Assembly: GCA_021781625.1 (NCBI GenBank) | Contig: JAJXWL010000131.1 | Coordinates: 1 to 5,905 of the forward strand | DNA from: a bacterium | GTDB lineage: Bacteria; Spirochaetota; Spirochaetia; JABEVK01 | Direction of reading: 5' to 3' | Length of the DNA: 5,905 bases | Shown here: positions 1 through 5,747 of the stretch, piece by piece | How the letters are laid out: each line of letters starts with the position of its first letter | How positions within the stretch are numbered: position 1 is the first letter of the stretch | The notes under the pieces: generated by a model | Seen by the model: only the letters and a program-made list of their open reading frames with translations | The model's database searches: none | Told to the model about the DNA's origin: nothing | Translations under genes and position numbers: made by a program

Positions 1-667
1 AAATTCCGTCCGCGTGACCTAAAACCGGAATGGTCGTATGACGCATCACATGTTGAACAAACGCATTACTTCCCCGTGGAATGATCAAGTCCACCTCATG
101 CGTTAAGCCCAAGAGGACCTCAACGTCTTCTCGAGTTTCCATTAGGAACAACCAACCGGGGGGAACACCAGCTGAAACGGCGGCATCATGGACTAAATCC
201 GCCAAAAAACGGTTGGAATGACGGGCCTCTTTGCCTCCTTTTAAAATGATCCCATTTCCGCTCTTTAAGGCTAAGCTGGCAATTTGTACCAAGGCATCGG
301 GACGACTCTCAAAAATCATCGCGATCACACCCAAAGGGCAAGTCACCTGTTTTAAAAGCAAGCCTTGGTCTAATTCGCGGGCCGAAAGAATCTTTCCGAC
401 AGGGTCTGGAAGACGGGCAACGGATTTGACACCTTCTGCTGAGCTAAGGATTTTATCTCCTTGAAACTTGAGACGGGAAAGAACAGGGGCCCCTAACTCT
501 GCGGGAGCTTCGGTTAGATCGCGTTGATTAGCCGCTTCGAGGTCAGAACGCCGCTCCAGCAAAGTTTGAGCGATCTTCAGCAGGGCAGAATTTTTCACCT
601 CAGTGGGCAAAGAACTTAAACGAGGAGCAAGGGCTTTTAACTGACGGGCGGCTTGCTGAAGTTCCAT
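1..667 (-). CDS. proA: Glutamate-5-semialdehyde dehydrogenase (gamma-glutamyl phosphate reductase), N-terminal part, cut by window edge
   Basis: The enzyme makes the second step of proline synthesis in the cytoplasm: NADPH-dependent reduction of gamma-glutamyl phosphate to glutamate-5-semialdehyde. The visible 222 residues (start MELQQAARQLKALAPRL) are the first half of a protein that is normally about 415-430 residues. Family marks seen are FESRPDALVQIASLAL (about 119-134), the nucleotide-binding stretch GNGIILKGGKEARHSN (about 138-152) and IIPRGSNAFVQHV followed by TTIPVLGHADGI (about 195-222). The catalytic-cysteine region (CNAxETLL type) lies beyond the left edge, so activity cannot be judged. 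The last motifs resemble the 'GHADGIC' form of ProA known from cyanobacteria and other lineages rather than the E. coli form. The ATG (667-665) overlaps the stop of the upstream SemiSWEET gene by one base (TAATG), so translational coupling is likely. No proB is visible beside it. Confidence 0.95.
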   Translation of the reverse strand, partial: MELQQAARQLKALAPRLSSLPTEVKNSALLKIAQTLLERRSDLEAANQRDLTEAPAELGAPVLSRLKFQGDKILSSAEGVKSVARLPDPVGKILSARELDQGLLLKQVTCPLGVIAMIFESRPDALVQIASLALKSGNGIILKGGKEARHSNRFLADLVHDAAVSAGVPPGWLFLMETREDVEVLLGLTHEVDLIIPRGSNAFVQHVMRHTTIPVLGHADGI

Positions 668-942
668 TACGGCTTCTCCTTTCCTATGACAACATCCCAA
701 ATCTTGAACCCCAGAACAATGGAGGCTAGCACTAGGGTCAAAGCGTTGGCGATAATGACTGGCCATTGCCCTGCCCATAAGCCCCAAGCTAACCATGAGG
801 CCACACCCAGCGTAAAAAGAGTATACATAAGAAGCGAAATACTGGCCGTATCCCTGGTCTTCAATGTTTTCCAAACCTGTGGAACAAACGAAATCGTCGT
901 GAGAAAAGCCGCTAAAAAACCCACAAAACTCATCACTTGCAT
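667..942 (-). CDS. SemiSWEET-type sugar transporter (MtN3/PQ-loop family), 91 aa
   Basis: This is a small inner-membrane protein with three predicted helices (about residues 5-22, 37-57 and 61-79), the usual size and topology of bacterial SemiSWEETs. These work as homodimers and move sugars down their gradient. The PQ motif is in SFVPQVWKTLKTRDTASIS (residues 18-36, P21-Q22). A tryptophan (W50) and an asparagine in helix 3 (N66, in PVIIANALTL) fall where sugar-pocket residues are known in characterised SemiSWEETs; this match is by eye. The substrate is not predictable. The ATG at 942 is preferred over the in-frame ATG at 933 because AGGGGGAG (955-948) lies 5 bases upstream of it. The stop overlaps the start of proA, so the two genes form one transcription unit. 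Nothing visible links the transport function to proline synthesis beyond this arrangement. Confidence 0.88.
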   Translation of the reverse strand: MQVMSFVGFLAAFLTTISFVPQVWKTLKTRDTASISLLMYTLFTLGVASWLAWGLWAGQWPVIIANALTLVLASIVLGFKIWDVVIGKEKP

Positions 943-958
943 GGGAACTCCCCCTAAA

Positions 959-988
959 AATCTACCATGAGGCCCCTAAGCCTGCCAA
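959..988 (-). promoter_or_regulatory. Candidate sigma-70-type promoter for the SemiSWEET-proA unit
   Basis: Read on the minus strand, TTGGCA (988-983, 5 of 6 matches to TTGACA) and TAGATT (964-959, 4 of 6 matches to TATAAT) are separated by 18 bases. The predicted transcript would start about position 952, inside or just before the Shine-Dalgarno sequence, so the 5' leader would be unusually short. The two hexamers are seen; promoter activity is inferred. Confidence 0.4.
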
Positions 989-1030
989 CAGGGACTTGAA
1001 GTTTCCTGATTTTTGTCGATTGTTATACCC

Positions 1031-3697
1031 ATGGACAAGAACGTTTTGGTCATCGTCGAATCACCTACTAAAGCAAAAACCATAAAACGGTTCCTTCCCC
1101 CTCATTTTCGCGTTGAGGCAAGTGTGGGGCATATTCGAGATCTTCCTCAAACGGCAGCGGAAATTCCGGCCGCTTACAAAAAATTGGAATGGTCTAGATT
1201 AGGCATTGATGTAGAAAAGGATTTTACTCCTTTGTATGTCATTCCCAAGGACAAGGGGCCGCTAGTTCGGCAACTCAAGACTTTGATGGCAGATGCCTCT
1301 CAAATCTACCTTGCCACCGACGAAGACCGTGAAGGAGAAAGCATTTCATGGCACCTCTTGGACGTGCTTTCGCCCAAGGTTCCTGTTCGACGCATGGTTT
1401 TTCATGAAATCACCCAGAACGCTATCCAAGAAGCTTTAGAGAATACTCGCGATATTGATATGAGTTTGGTGAATGCTCAAGAGACTCGTCGTCTTCTCGA
1501 CCGATTGTACGGGTATACCTTGTCTCCGTTGATCTGGAAAAAAGTCGCCTATGGATTGTCCGCCGGACGGGTCCAAAGTCCCGGCTTACGATTGATCGTC
1601 GAACGGGAATTAGCTCGTTGTCGCTTTAAAAGTGCAACCTATTGGGATCTTGAAGTTCTCTTAGAAAAGCCAGGCAACACTTCAGCCCATGAACGTTTTC
1701 ACGCCAAACTTGTGGAAGTCCAAAAAAAACGAGTCGCTCAGGGTAAAGATTTTGACCCAGAAACAGGCGGTCTTCATGCCAAGTCAACGGCGGTTCTTTT
1801 GTCAGAACGAGAAGTACAAGACCTCAAGGATCGCTTGCATTCGGTGGCTTGGAAGATCACTGACGTTACTCAGAAAGAAACCCCCCAAACTCCAGCACCA
1901 CCATTTATTACTTCAACACTGCAACAAGAGGCCAACCGAAAACTCGGGTTTTCTACCCGCGATACGATGCGGATTGCACAAAAGCTTTACGAAGAGGGCT
2001 TTATTACTTACATGAGAACGGACAGTCCTTCCCTCTCACAGGAAGCCCTGGAAGCCTCACGAGCGGCCGTTCTTCAACTCTTTGGAGCACAGTATTTACC
2101 TGCGCAACCCCGTCGTTATGCCGCCAAAAGTAAAGGGGCACAAGAAAGTCACGAGGCAATTCGCCCTTCTGCTCCGTTTCGAACACCCGAAGCCACAGGT
2201 TTATCCGGCCGCGAGAAGGCTCTTTACGAATTGATTTGGAAACGAACTTTGGCGAGTCAGATGGCTGAAGCGAAGAAAAGTGCGGTTCAAGTTCGCATTG
2301 AAGCTGGAGATGCCGTGTTTTCAGCTTCTGGAATTAAAATCCTTTTTCCAGGATTTCTCCGTGCCTACGTTGAGGGTAGCGATGACCCTGAGGCCGCCCT
2401 TGATAATATGGAAAGTTACCTTCCCGATTTGAATGTCAACGATACCCTGAATCCGGTCCAAGTGGAGCTCGATCAGCACTGGACGAAGCCCCCAGCTCGG
2501 TTTACCGAAGCCGCTTTGGTCCAGCGCCTCGAAAAAGAAGGCATAGGACGCCCTTCTACCTATGCCACCATTATTGCTACTTTGCAAGAACGCGGTTATG
2601 TGTTCAAGAAAGACTCGACGTTAGTACCGACGTTTACAGGGATCGCCGTCGTTCAACTTTTGACCCGTAATTTTCCCCATTTGGTGGATTATGATTTCAC
2701 CTCTGAGATGGAAAAACGTCTCGATGAAATTGCCTTAGGCAAAGATGACCGCTTGGACTACCTCAAAGAATTCTACTTAGGCCAGTCGGGACTAAAACAA
2801 GTCGTCGAAACCACGGAAACCCAAATTGATGCGGATGAATCTCGAACCGTTCAGTTGCCTCAGATGAAACCCGAACAAGCCGTCAAAATCGGCCGCTTTG
2901 GCCCCTACATGATTCAGATCAACGAGACGGGAGAAAAAACCAACGCCTCTATACCTGCCGAAACACCTCCTGCCGATTTGACTCCCGAAGATCTAGAAAG
3001 TTTAATTCACCGTTCAGCCGCGCATGCCGAACCTTTGGGTATCGATCCTGCCACAGGGAAGCCTATCTTTGTGTTGATTGGCCGCTATGGTCCACATATT
3101 CAGTTGGGAACCAAAGAAGAAGCCGTAAAACCGAGAACGGTGAGCTTACCCAAGGGAATGGCGCCAGCCAGTGTGACCTTAGAGATCGCCCTTCAGCTGT
3201 TATCACTTCCGCGTGAGTTGGGTTTACATCCGCAAACTCAAAAGCCCGTGATCGCGAACATTGGCCGCTTTGGACCGTATGTGGCCCATGATGGAGAGTT
3301 TCGTTCTTTGAAAGAGGATGTGTACACGGTGACCCTGGAGCAAGCCTTGGGACTCTTGGCAGAAGAAAAGAAAGCTCGCGCTGGTTTTACCGTATTAAAA
3401 GAGTTTAGCGCTGGTGAGGAAGGCATAGCCCGTAAAGTACAGGTTATCGCAGGCAAATTTGGTGCATACTTGAAATCAGGCCTGAGGAACATAAGCCTTC
3501 CCGAACAGTATAAAACCCCAGAGGCCGCACAAACTTTGACTGCGGCAATCGTCTCAGAACTCTTAAATTCGAAAAATCCCGCGAAAAAAGTTTCAGCCCC
3601 AAAAGCCCCTCCGAAAAAGTCTACTACGAAAAAGGTTGCCGCAAAAAAAGCTTCACCAAAGAAAGCCACAAAAAAAAGCAATGACTTGAAGTCGTAG
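1031..3697 (+). CDS. topA: DNA topoisomerase I (type IA, omega protein) with a lysine-rich C-terminal tail
   Basis: TopA relaxes negatively supercoiled DNA by transient single-strand cleavage and strand passage. With the ATG at 1031 the protein has 888 residues and opens MDKNVLVIVESPTKAKTIKRF, as TopA usually does; an in-frame TTG at 1013 would add six residues, and neither start has a clear Shine-Dalgarno. Seen in order: a TOPRIM domain (about 3-140) with the metal-binding DEDREGE (97-103), SAGRVQSPG (177-185), the active-site tyrosine Y327 in FITYMRTDSPS, and EGIGRPSTYATIIATL (from 503). The C-terminal part carries four repeats headed GRFGPYM, GRYGPHI, GRFGPYV and GKFGAYL at about 621, 684, 745 and 808. 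Only one cysteine occurs in the whole protein, so the four-Cys zinc ribbons of E. coli TopA are absent. The last 40 residues hold 14 lysines in AKK/PKK/TKK units, like a histone-H1 tail. The gene ends in tandem in-frame stops (TAG TGA). The RecQ-like gene follows closely. Confidence 0.97.
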   Translation: MDKNVLVIVESPTKAKTIKRFLPPHFRVEASVGHIRDLPQTAAEIPAAYKKLEWSRLGIDVEKDFTPLYVIPKDKGPLVRQLKTLMADASQIYLATDEDREGESISWHLLDVLSPKVPVRRMVFHEITQNAIQEALENTRDIDMSLVNAQETRRLLDRLYGYTLSPLIWKKVAYGLSAGRVQSPGLRLIVERELARCRFKSATYWDLEVLLEKPGNTSAHERFHAKLVEVQKKRVAQGKDFDPETGGLHAKSTAVLLSEREVQDLKDRLHSVAWKITDVTQKETPQTPAPPFITSTLQQEANRKLGFSTRDTMRIAQKLYEEGFITYMRTDSPSLSQEALEASRAAVLQLFGAQYLPAQPRRYAAKSKGAQESHEAIRPSAPFRTPEATGLSGREKALYELIWKRTLASQMAEAKKSAVQVRIEAGDAVFSASGIKILFPGFLRAYVEGSDDPEAALDNMESYLPDLNVNDTLNPVQVELDQHWTKPPARFTEAALVQRLEKEGIGRPSTYATIIATLQERGYVFKKDSTLVPTFTGIAVVQLLTRNFPHLVDYDFTSEMEKRLDEIALGKDDRLDYLKEFYLGQSGLKQVVETTETQIDADESRTVQLPQMKPEQAVKIGRFGPYMIQINETGEKTNASIPAETPPADLTPEDLESLIHRSAAHAEPLGIDPATGKPIFVLIGRYGPHIQLGTKEEAVKPRTVSLPKGMAPASVTLEIALQLLSLPRELGLHPQTQKPVIANIGRFGPYVAHDGEFRSLKEDVYTVTLEQALGLLAEEKKARAGFTVLKEFSAGEEGIARKVQVIAGKFGAYLKSGLRNISLPEQYKTPEAAQTLTAAIVSELLNSKNPAKKVSAPKAPPKKSTTKKVAAKKASPKKATKKSNDLKS
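2891..3472 (+). repeat. topA: Four TopA C-terminal repeats within topA, period about 62 codons
   Basis: The units are headed by GRFGPYM (2891), GRYGPHI (3080), GRFGPYV (3263) and GKFGAYL (3452), spaced 63, 61 and 63 codons. Several units also have a preceding 'V-x-L-P ... A' segment, as in VQLPQMKPEQAV and VSLPKGMAPASV. Three of the heads keep nearly the same DNA, GGCCGCT(T/A)TGG. These match the non-zinc C-terminal DNA-binding repeats known in many bacterial TopA proteins, which grip single-stranded DNA. The fourth copy is the most diverged (Lys for Arg, Ala for Pro). Confidence 0.75.
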
Positions 3698-3711
3698 TGA
3701 AAAAGATGCCG

Positions 3712-3739
3712 TGATCCAGGTTATGAGTGACCTGGATCA
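3712..3739 (+). promoter_or_regulatory. Perfect hairpin enclosing the likely start codon of the RecQ-like gene
   Basis: TGATCCAGGT (3712-3721) and ACCTGGATCA (3730-3739) are perfect reverse complements of 10 bases, with the loop TATGAGTG between them. The ATG at 3723-3725 lies in that loop, and the only purine-rich piece upstream of it (CCAGG, 3716-3720) lies in the left arm. No T-run follows, so this is not an intrinsic terminator. The pairing is seen directly. A role in setting translation of the helicase, or as a protein-binding site, is inferred. Confidence 0.55.
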
Positions 3740-5069
3740 GCGTCTTGCTCCCGTTTTATCTCGACAAGGGATCCCTTATCTCTTGCCGAGTCAACGTCTT
3801 GTGATTCAAAAAGTCCTTGAGAAAACTCGCTTGGACCTGGGTGTCGTTTTTCCTACCGGCTATGGCAAGAGCCTTTGCTTTCAAGTGCCCGCCCCTTTAT
3901 TCGAGCACGCGACGCTGGTGGTGTACCCCTTGAGGGCTTTAATGAATGATCAAAAACGTCGTTTTGAAGCGGCTGGACTCCGGGTGACTTTACTTCAAGG
4001 TGGACAAACCAAAGCCCAACGGGAACGTGTCTGGGCTGAATTAAAACAGCGTCCTGACCTGGTCCTGACCAACCCGGAAACACTGGCCTCTCAAGTTATC
4101 CGAAGCAAGCTGGCCCAATTCACCTGGTCTCACTTGGCTATTGATGAAGCTCACTGCTTTTCTACCTGGGGGCAAGAGTTTCGGCCAGCCTATCAACTCT
4201 TGCCCCTCCTGGTTACAGAATTGCAAATTCCTCGAATGACCGCTTTGACGGCTACCGCAGATGAAAAGGTTATCGAAGCTTGGAAAGACCTTTTTTCGGG
4301 ACGTCCCTTTGAGTTACTACAAGCTAACCCAGATCGGCCTAATCTGTATTTTTCCCGTCATTACTTTTTATCCCTACGACGTAGTCTGACCACCTTGGTT
4401 CGTGAAGAAAATAAACCCCTAGTTTTATTTTTACAAAGTCGAGAGGGCGTACGCCGTTGGGCACATCACTTAAGTGAAGAAACAGGATTTCCAGTCCGTT
4501 TTTATCATGCGGGCTTGCCTCAGGATGAGAAAAGAAAGCTCGAAAACTGGTTTCGCGAAACCACAGCGGGTGTACTTGTGACCACGAATGCTTTTGGAAT
4601 GGGTGTAGATCATCCAGGAATTCGTACAGTGCTGCATGTTGGAGGTTCACGGAGTCCAGCCGACTATTGGCAAGAAGCAGGACGTGCGGGCCGAGACGGT
4701 CAAGCCGCCAAAGCACTCATCTTAGAAAAAGATAGGAAGCGCCCAGAGTTGGATTGCTTACGAAAAACCTACTTGGCTCCGTTCAGATCGGAATTCGTGG
4801 ACTGTGCGGGCTGTGACTCTTGCTTGGGTCGTTATCACCACGAAGACCGAGAACGAGCTATCAATTTTTTACTTCAGGGTAACAGGCGCTGGACGAAAGA
4901 TGAAACACGAAAAAAACTTTTCAGTTTTTGGAAGAGCTGGTCGGGATGGGAAAGAGAAGAAGGCTGGAAAAATCTTGTCCTAAACGGTTGGGTTTCCTTT
5001 CCCTCAAGAGGGTTTTATAAAGGATTATTGTTGACACTCGACTCCTCTTCTTCAGAGTCGAATTCTTGA
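3723..5069 (+). CDS. RecQ-family ATP-dependent DNA helicase, short form lacking HRDC
   Basis: This is a superfamily-2 3'-5' helicase of the RecQ type, which unwinds DNA during recombination and fork repair. With the ATG at 3723 it has 448 residues; an in-frame GTG at 3711 would add four. Motifs in order: LPSQRLVIQKVL (Q-like motif), FPTGYGKSLCFQ (Walker A, K49), YPLRALMNDQ (Ia), DEAHCFSTWGQEFRP (motif II, D141), LTATAD (III), FLQSREGVRRW (IV), TTNAFGMGVDHPGIR (V) and QEAGRAGRDG (VI, from Q317). Four cysteines (C345, C361, C364, C367, as CAGCDSC with one upstream Cys) match the RecQ zinc subdomain. Only about 80 residues follow, with no HRDC domain and at most a reduced winged helix; E. coli RecQ has about 610. 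The end (LDSSSSESNS) is serine-rich. It sits a few bases after topA on the same strand, so co-transcription is likely. The last 55 bases overlap the opposing small gene. It may be closer to short RecQ/RecS-like enzymes than to classical RecQ. Confidence 0.92.
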   Translation: MSDLDQRLAPVLSRQGIPYLLPSQRLVIQKVLEKTRLDLGVVFPTGYGKSLCFQVPAPLFEHATLVVYPLRALMNDQKRRFEAAGLRVTLLQGGQTKAQRERVWAELKQRPDLVLTNPETLASQVIRSKLAQFTWSHLAIDEAHCFSTWGQEFRPAYQLLPLLVTELQIPRMTALTATADEKVIEAWKDLFSGRPFELLQANPDRPNLYFSRHYFLSLRRSLTTLVREENKPLVLFLQSREGVRRWAHHLSEETGFPVRFYHAGLPQDEKRKLENWFRETTAGVLVTTNAFGMGVDHPGIRTVLHVGGSRSPADYWQEAGRAGRDGQAAKALILEKDRKRPELDCLRKTYLAPFRSEFVDCAGCDSCLGRYHHEDRERAINFLLQGNRRWTKDETRKKLFSFWKSWSGWEREEGWKNLVLNGWVSFPSRGFYKGLLLTLDSSSSESNS

Positions 5070-5212
5070 CCTTCAGTTTCAAGGTCTTGGTCTTCTGAAG
5101 CCTCAGAAGGATGGAGGTGAGACTCGATTTTTCGTTGACGTTTATCTTCTTGCTTCTTTTTTTTGGCTAATTCTCGTTGTCGTTTCGCATAGGCATAATT
5201 GGGTTTTGCCAC
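5015..5212 (-). CDS. Small charge-segregated conserved protein (PNYxxxKRQRELAKKKKQ type), function unknown
   Basis: The 65-residue protein has a strongly basic first half (MAKPNYAYAKRQRELAKKKK up to about residue 30) and a strongly acidic second half (about 36-58, EASEDQDLETEGQEFDSEEEE). No membrane segment or cysteine is present. From memory, the N-terminal pattern resembles short hypothetical proteins spread among Proteobacteria; no role is known to me. The basic half is likely helical and could touch nucleic acid, which is inference only. The start is GTG (5212), supported by GGAGG four bases upstream, and no in-frame ATG is available. It follows the RRM gene on the same strand but is separated from it by an intrinsic terminator. 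Its last 55 bases lie antisense to the end of the RecQ-like gene. Confidence 0.72.
   Translation of the reverse strand: MAKPNYAYAKRQRELAKKKKQEDKRQRKIESHLHPSEASEDQDLETEGQEFDSEEEESSVNNNPL
5039..5109. repeat. Three consecutive short perfect inverted repeats at the convergent gene junction
   Basis: CGACTC/GAGTCG (5039-5044 and 5055-5060, loop 10), GACCTT/AAGGTC (5068-5073 and 5081-5086, loop 7) and CTTCTGA/TCAGAAG (5092-5098 and 5103-5109, loop 4) follow one another across the end of the RecQ-like gene and into the antisense small gene. The second stem begins inside the helicase stop codon. None is followed by a T-run. They could stabilise 3' ends or be chance within a low-complexity acidic coding stretch. 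Confidence 0.4.
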
Positions 5213-5216
5213 AGTA

Positions 5217-5221
5217 CCTCC
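5217..5221 (-). promoter_or_regulatory. Ribosome binding site fixing the GTG start of the small basic/acidic protein
   Basis: GGAGG (minus strand, 5221-5217) stands four bases before the GTG at 5212-5210. It is the evidence that this non-ATG start is used. It begins only a few bases after the T-run of the upstream terminator. Confidence 0.6.
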
Positions 5222-5223
5222 GT

Positions 5224-5260
5224 CAAAATAAAAGGCCCCGGCCGGAAATGCCGGGGCCTT
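5224..5260 (-). terminator. Intrinsic terminator downstream of the RRM protein gene
   Basis: On the minus strand AAGGCCCCGGC (5260-5250) pairs perfectly with GCCGGGGCCTT (5242-5232) around a 7-base loop, followed by TTTTATTTTG. The 11-bp GC-rich stem plus T-run is a textbook intrinsic terminator for transcription coming from the RRM gene, 21 bases after its stop. In the plus direction the tail is weaker (TTGATTCTT), so it may only partly stop transcripts from the RecQ-like gene. Confidence 0.88.
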
Positions 5261-5281
5261 GATTCTTAATTGCTGTGTGAA

Positions 5282-5554
5282 TTACCAGCGGTTGGAGCGG
5301 GGAGCTCTCTCTTCGCGGGGCTGAGCAACATTCACGCGCAGATTACGGCCATCAACTTGGCGTCCATCCAGCTGGCGAATAGCCTCTTCCCCTTGGTTTT
5401 GATTCGGCATTTCTACAAAGCCGAAACCTTTTGAACGTCGGGTTTCGCGGTCAATGACAACTTTGGCATCCGCAACTTCCCCAAATTGGGCAAACAACTC
5501 GTTCAGCCCCTGATCATTCGTAGAATACGAAAGATTACCAACATAAATTTTCAT
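5282..5554 (-). CDS. Single-RRM RNA-binding protein (bacterial Rbp / glycine-rich-RNP-like), 90 aa
   Basis: A cytoplasmic RNA-binding protein made of one RNA recognition motif. RNP2 is IYVGNL (residues 3-8) and RNP1 is KGFGFVEM (42-49), with Tyr4, Phe44 and Phe46 at the aromatic RNA-stacking positions. The rest fits the beta-alpha-beta-beta-alpha-beta fold (NELFAQFGEV in helix 1, EEAIRQLDG in helix 2, NLRVNVAQP in the last strand). A short Arg-rich tail (REERAPRSNRW) replaces the Gly-rich tail seen in some relatives. In cyanobacteria such proteins are known to be cold-induced; here that is only suggested. The ATG at 5554 is preceded by GAGGAG (5572-5567), 12 bases away, a rather long spacing. 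A strong terminator follows the stop codon, and a small conserved gene lies immediately beyond it. Confidence 0.95.
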   Translation of the reverse strand: MKIYVGNLSYSTNDQGLNELFAQFGEVADAKVVIDRETRRSKGFGFVEMPNQNQGEEAIRQLDGRQVDGRNLRVNVAQPREERAPRSNRW

Positions 5555-5652
5555 GCTAGTTTTGGTCTCCTCGGGCCGACCTCAAACGAGCGCCCATTAG
5601 TATTTACACCATAGTATTCGCCCCTTAGCTAGTCCTTCTTGAAAAAAAAAAG

Positions 5653-5691
5653 AAAAAAAGTGGCACTTTTTTCAAAAAAAGTCAAACTTTT
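5653..5691. promoter_or_regulatory. Two tandem palindromic sites, AAAAAAAGTNNNACTTTT, exactly 21 bp apart
   Basis: Copy 1 (5653-5670, centre GGC) and copy 2 (5674-5691, centre CAA) share all fixed bases, and each is an inverted repeat around a 3-base centre. In copy 1 the symmetry extends further, with AAAAAAGTG and CACTTTTTT around a single G. The period of 21 bp is two turns of B-DNA, so both sites face the same side of the helix, as paired operator sites often do. They lie upstream of the Nuc/PLD-like gene and about 100 bases upstream of the RRM gene. Operator function is inferred. Confidence 0.45.
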
Positions 5692-5718
5692 GGACCTTAC
5701 CTTCTCTAGGACTATTCT
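5690..5718 (+). promoter_or_regulatory. Weak candidate promoter for the Nuc/PLD-like gene
   Basis: TTGGAC (5690-5695) and TATTCT (5713-5718) are separated by 17 bases and match the sigma-70 hexamers at 3 and 4 of 6 positions. The -35-like element overlaps the end of the second palindrome, which would suit repression there. The matches are poor, so this is a low-confidence call. Confidence 0.22.
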
Positions 5719-5747
5719 TTTGTGGTAAAAAACCCGAAACTTAAACC

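Larger units (their letters stand above)
5555..5747. other. Divergent intergenic region between the RRM gene and the Nuc/PLD-like gene
   Basis: This stretch has no gene. It holds the RRM leader and Shine-Dalgarno (5567-5572), a near-repeat CCATTAGTATT (5594-5604) and CCATAGTATT (5609-5618), long A-runs (5642-5659), two 21-bp-spaced palindromes (5653-5691) and a weak plus-strand promoter-like pair. No confident promoter for the RRM gene could be identified by eye. Confidence 0.6.

Noticed and set aside
1..667. proA as a truncated pseudogene
   Set aside because: The frame is open without interruption to the first base of the window and motifs are intact, so the missing half is due to the window edge.
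653..970. Plus-strand open frame across the SemiSWEET gene
   Set aside because: It lies opposite a recognisable three-helix PQ-loop protein that has its own Shine-Dalgarno, and its translation has no coherent domain or hydrophobic pattern.
1021..1029. Extended -10-like TGTTATACC just before the topA ATG
   Set aside because: Transcription would start around 1036, inside topA and after the ATG, and no -35 hexamer is properly spaced (TTGAAG at 996-1001 is 22 bases away). It cannot be the topA promoter as positioned.
3238..3681. Long antisense open frame under the 3' end of topA, rich in Phe and Ala
   Set aside because: Its Phe-rich composition is simply the reverse complement of the Lys codons (AAA/AAG) of the TopA tail, and it has no family match. 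It is a shadow frame.
5653..5673. The first A/T-rich palindrome as an intrinsic terminator
   Set aside because: The stem has few G-C pairs and a 1-3 base loop, and it stands between two divergent gene starts, where no transcript needs to end. An operator-like reading fits better.
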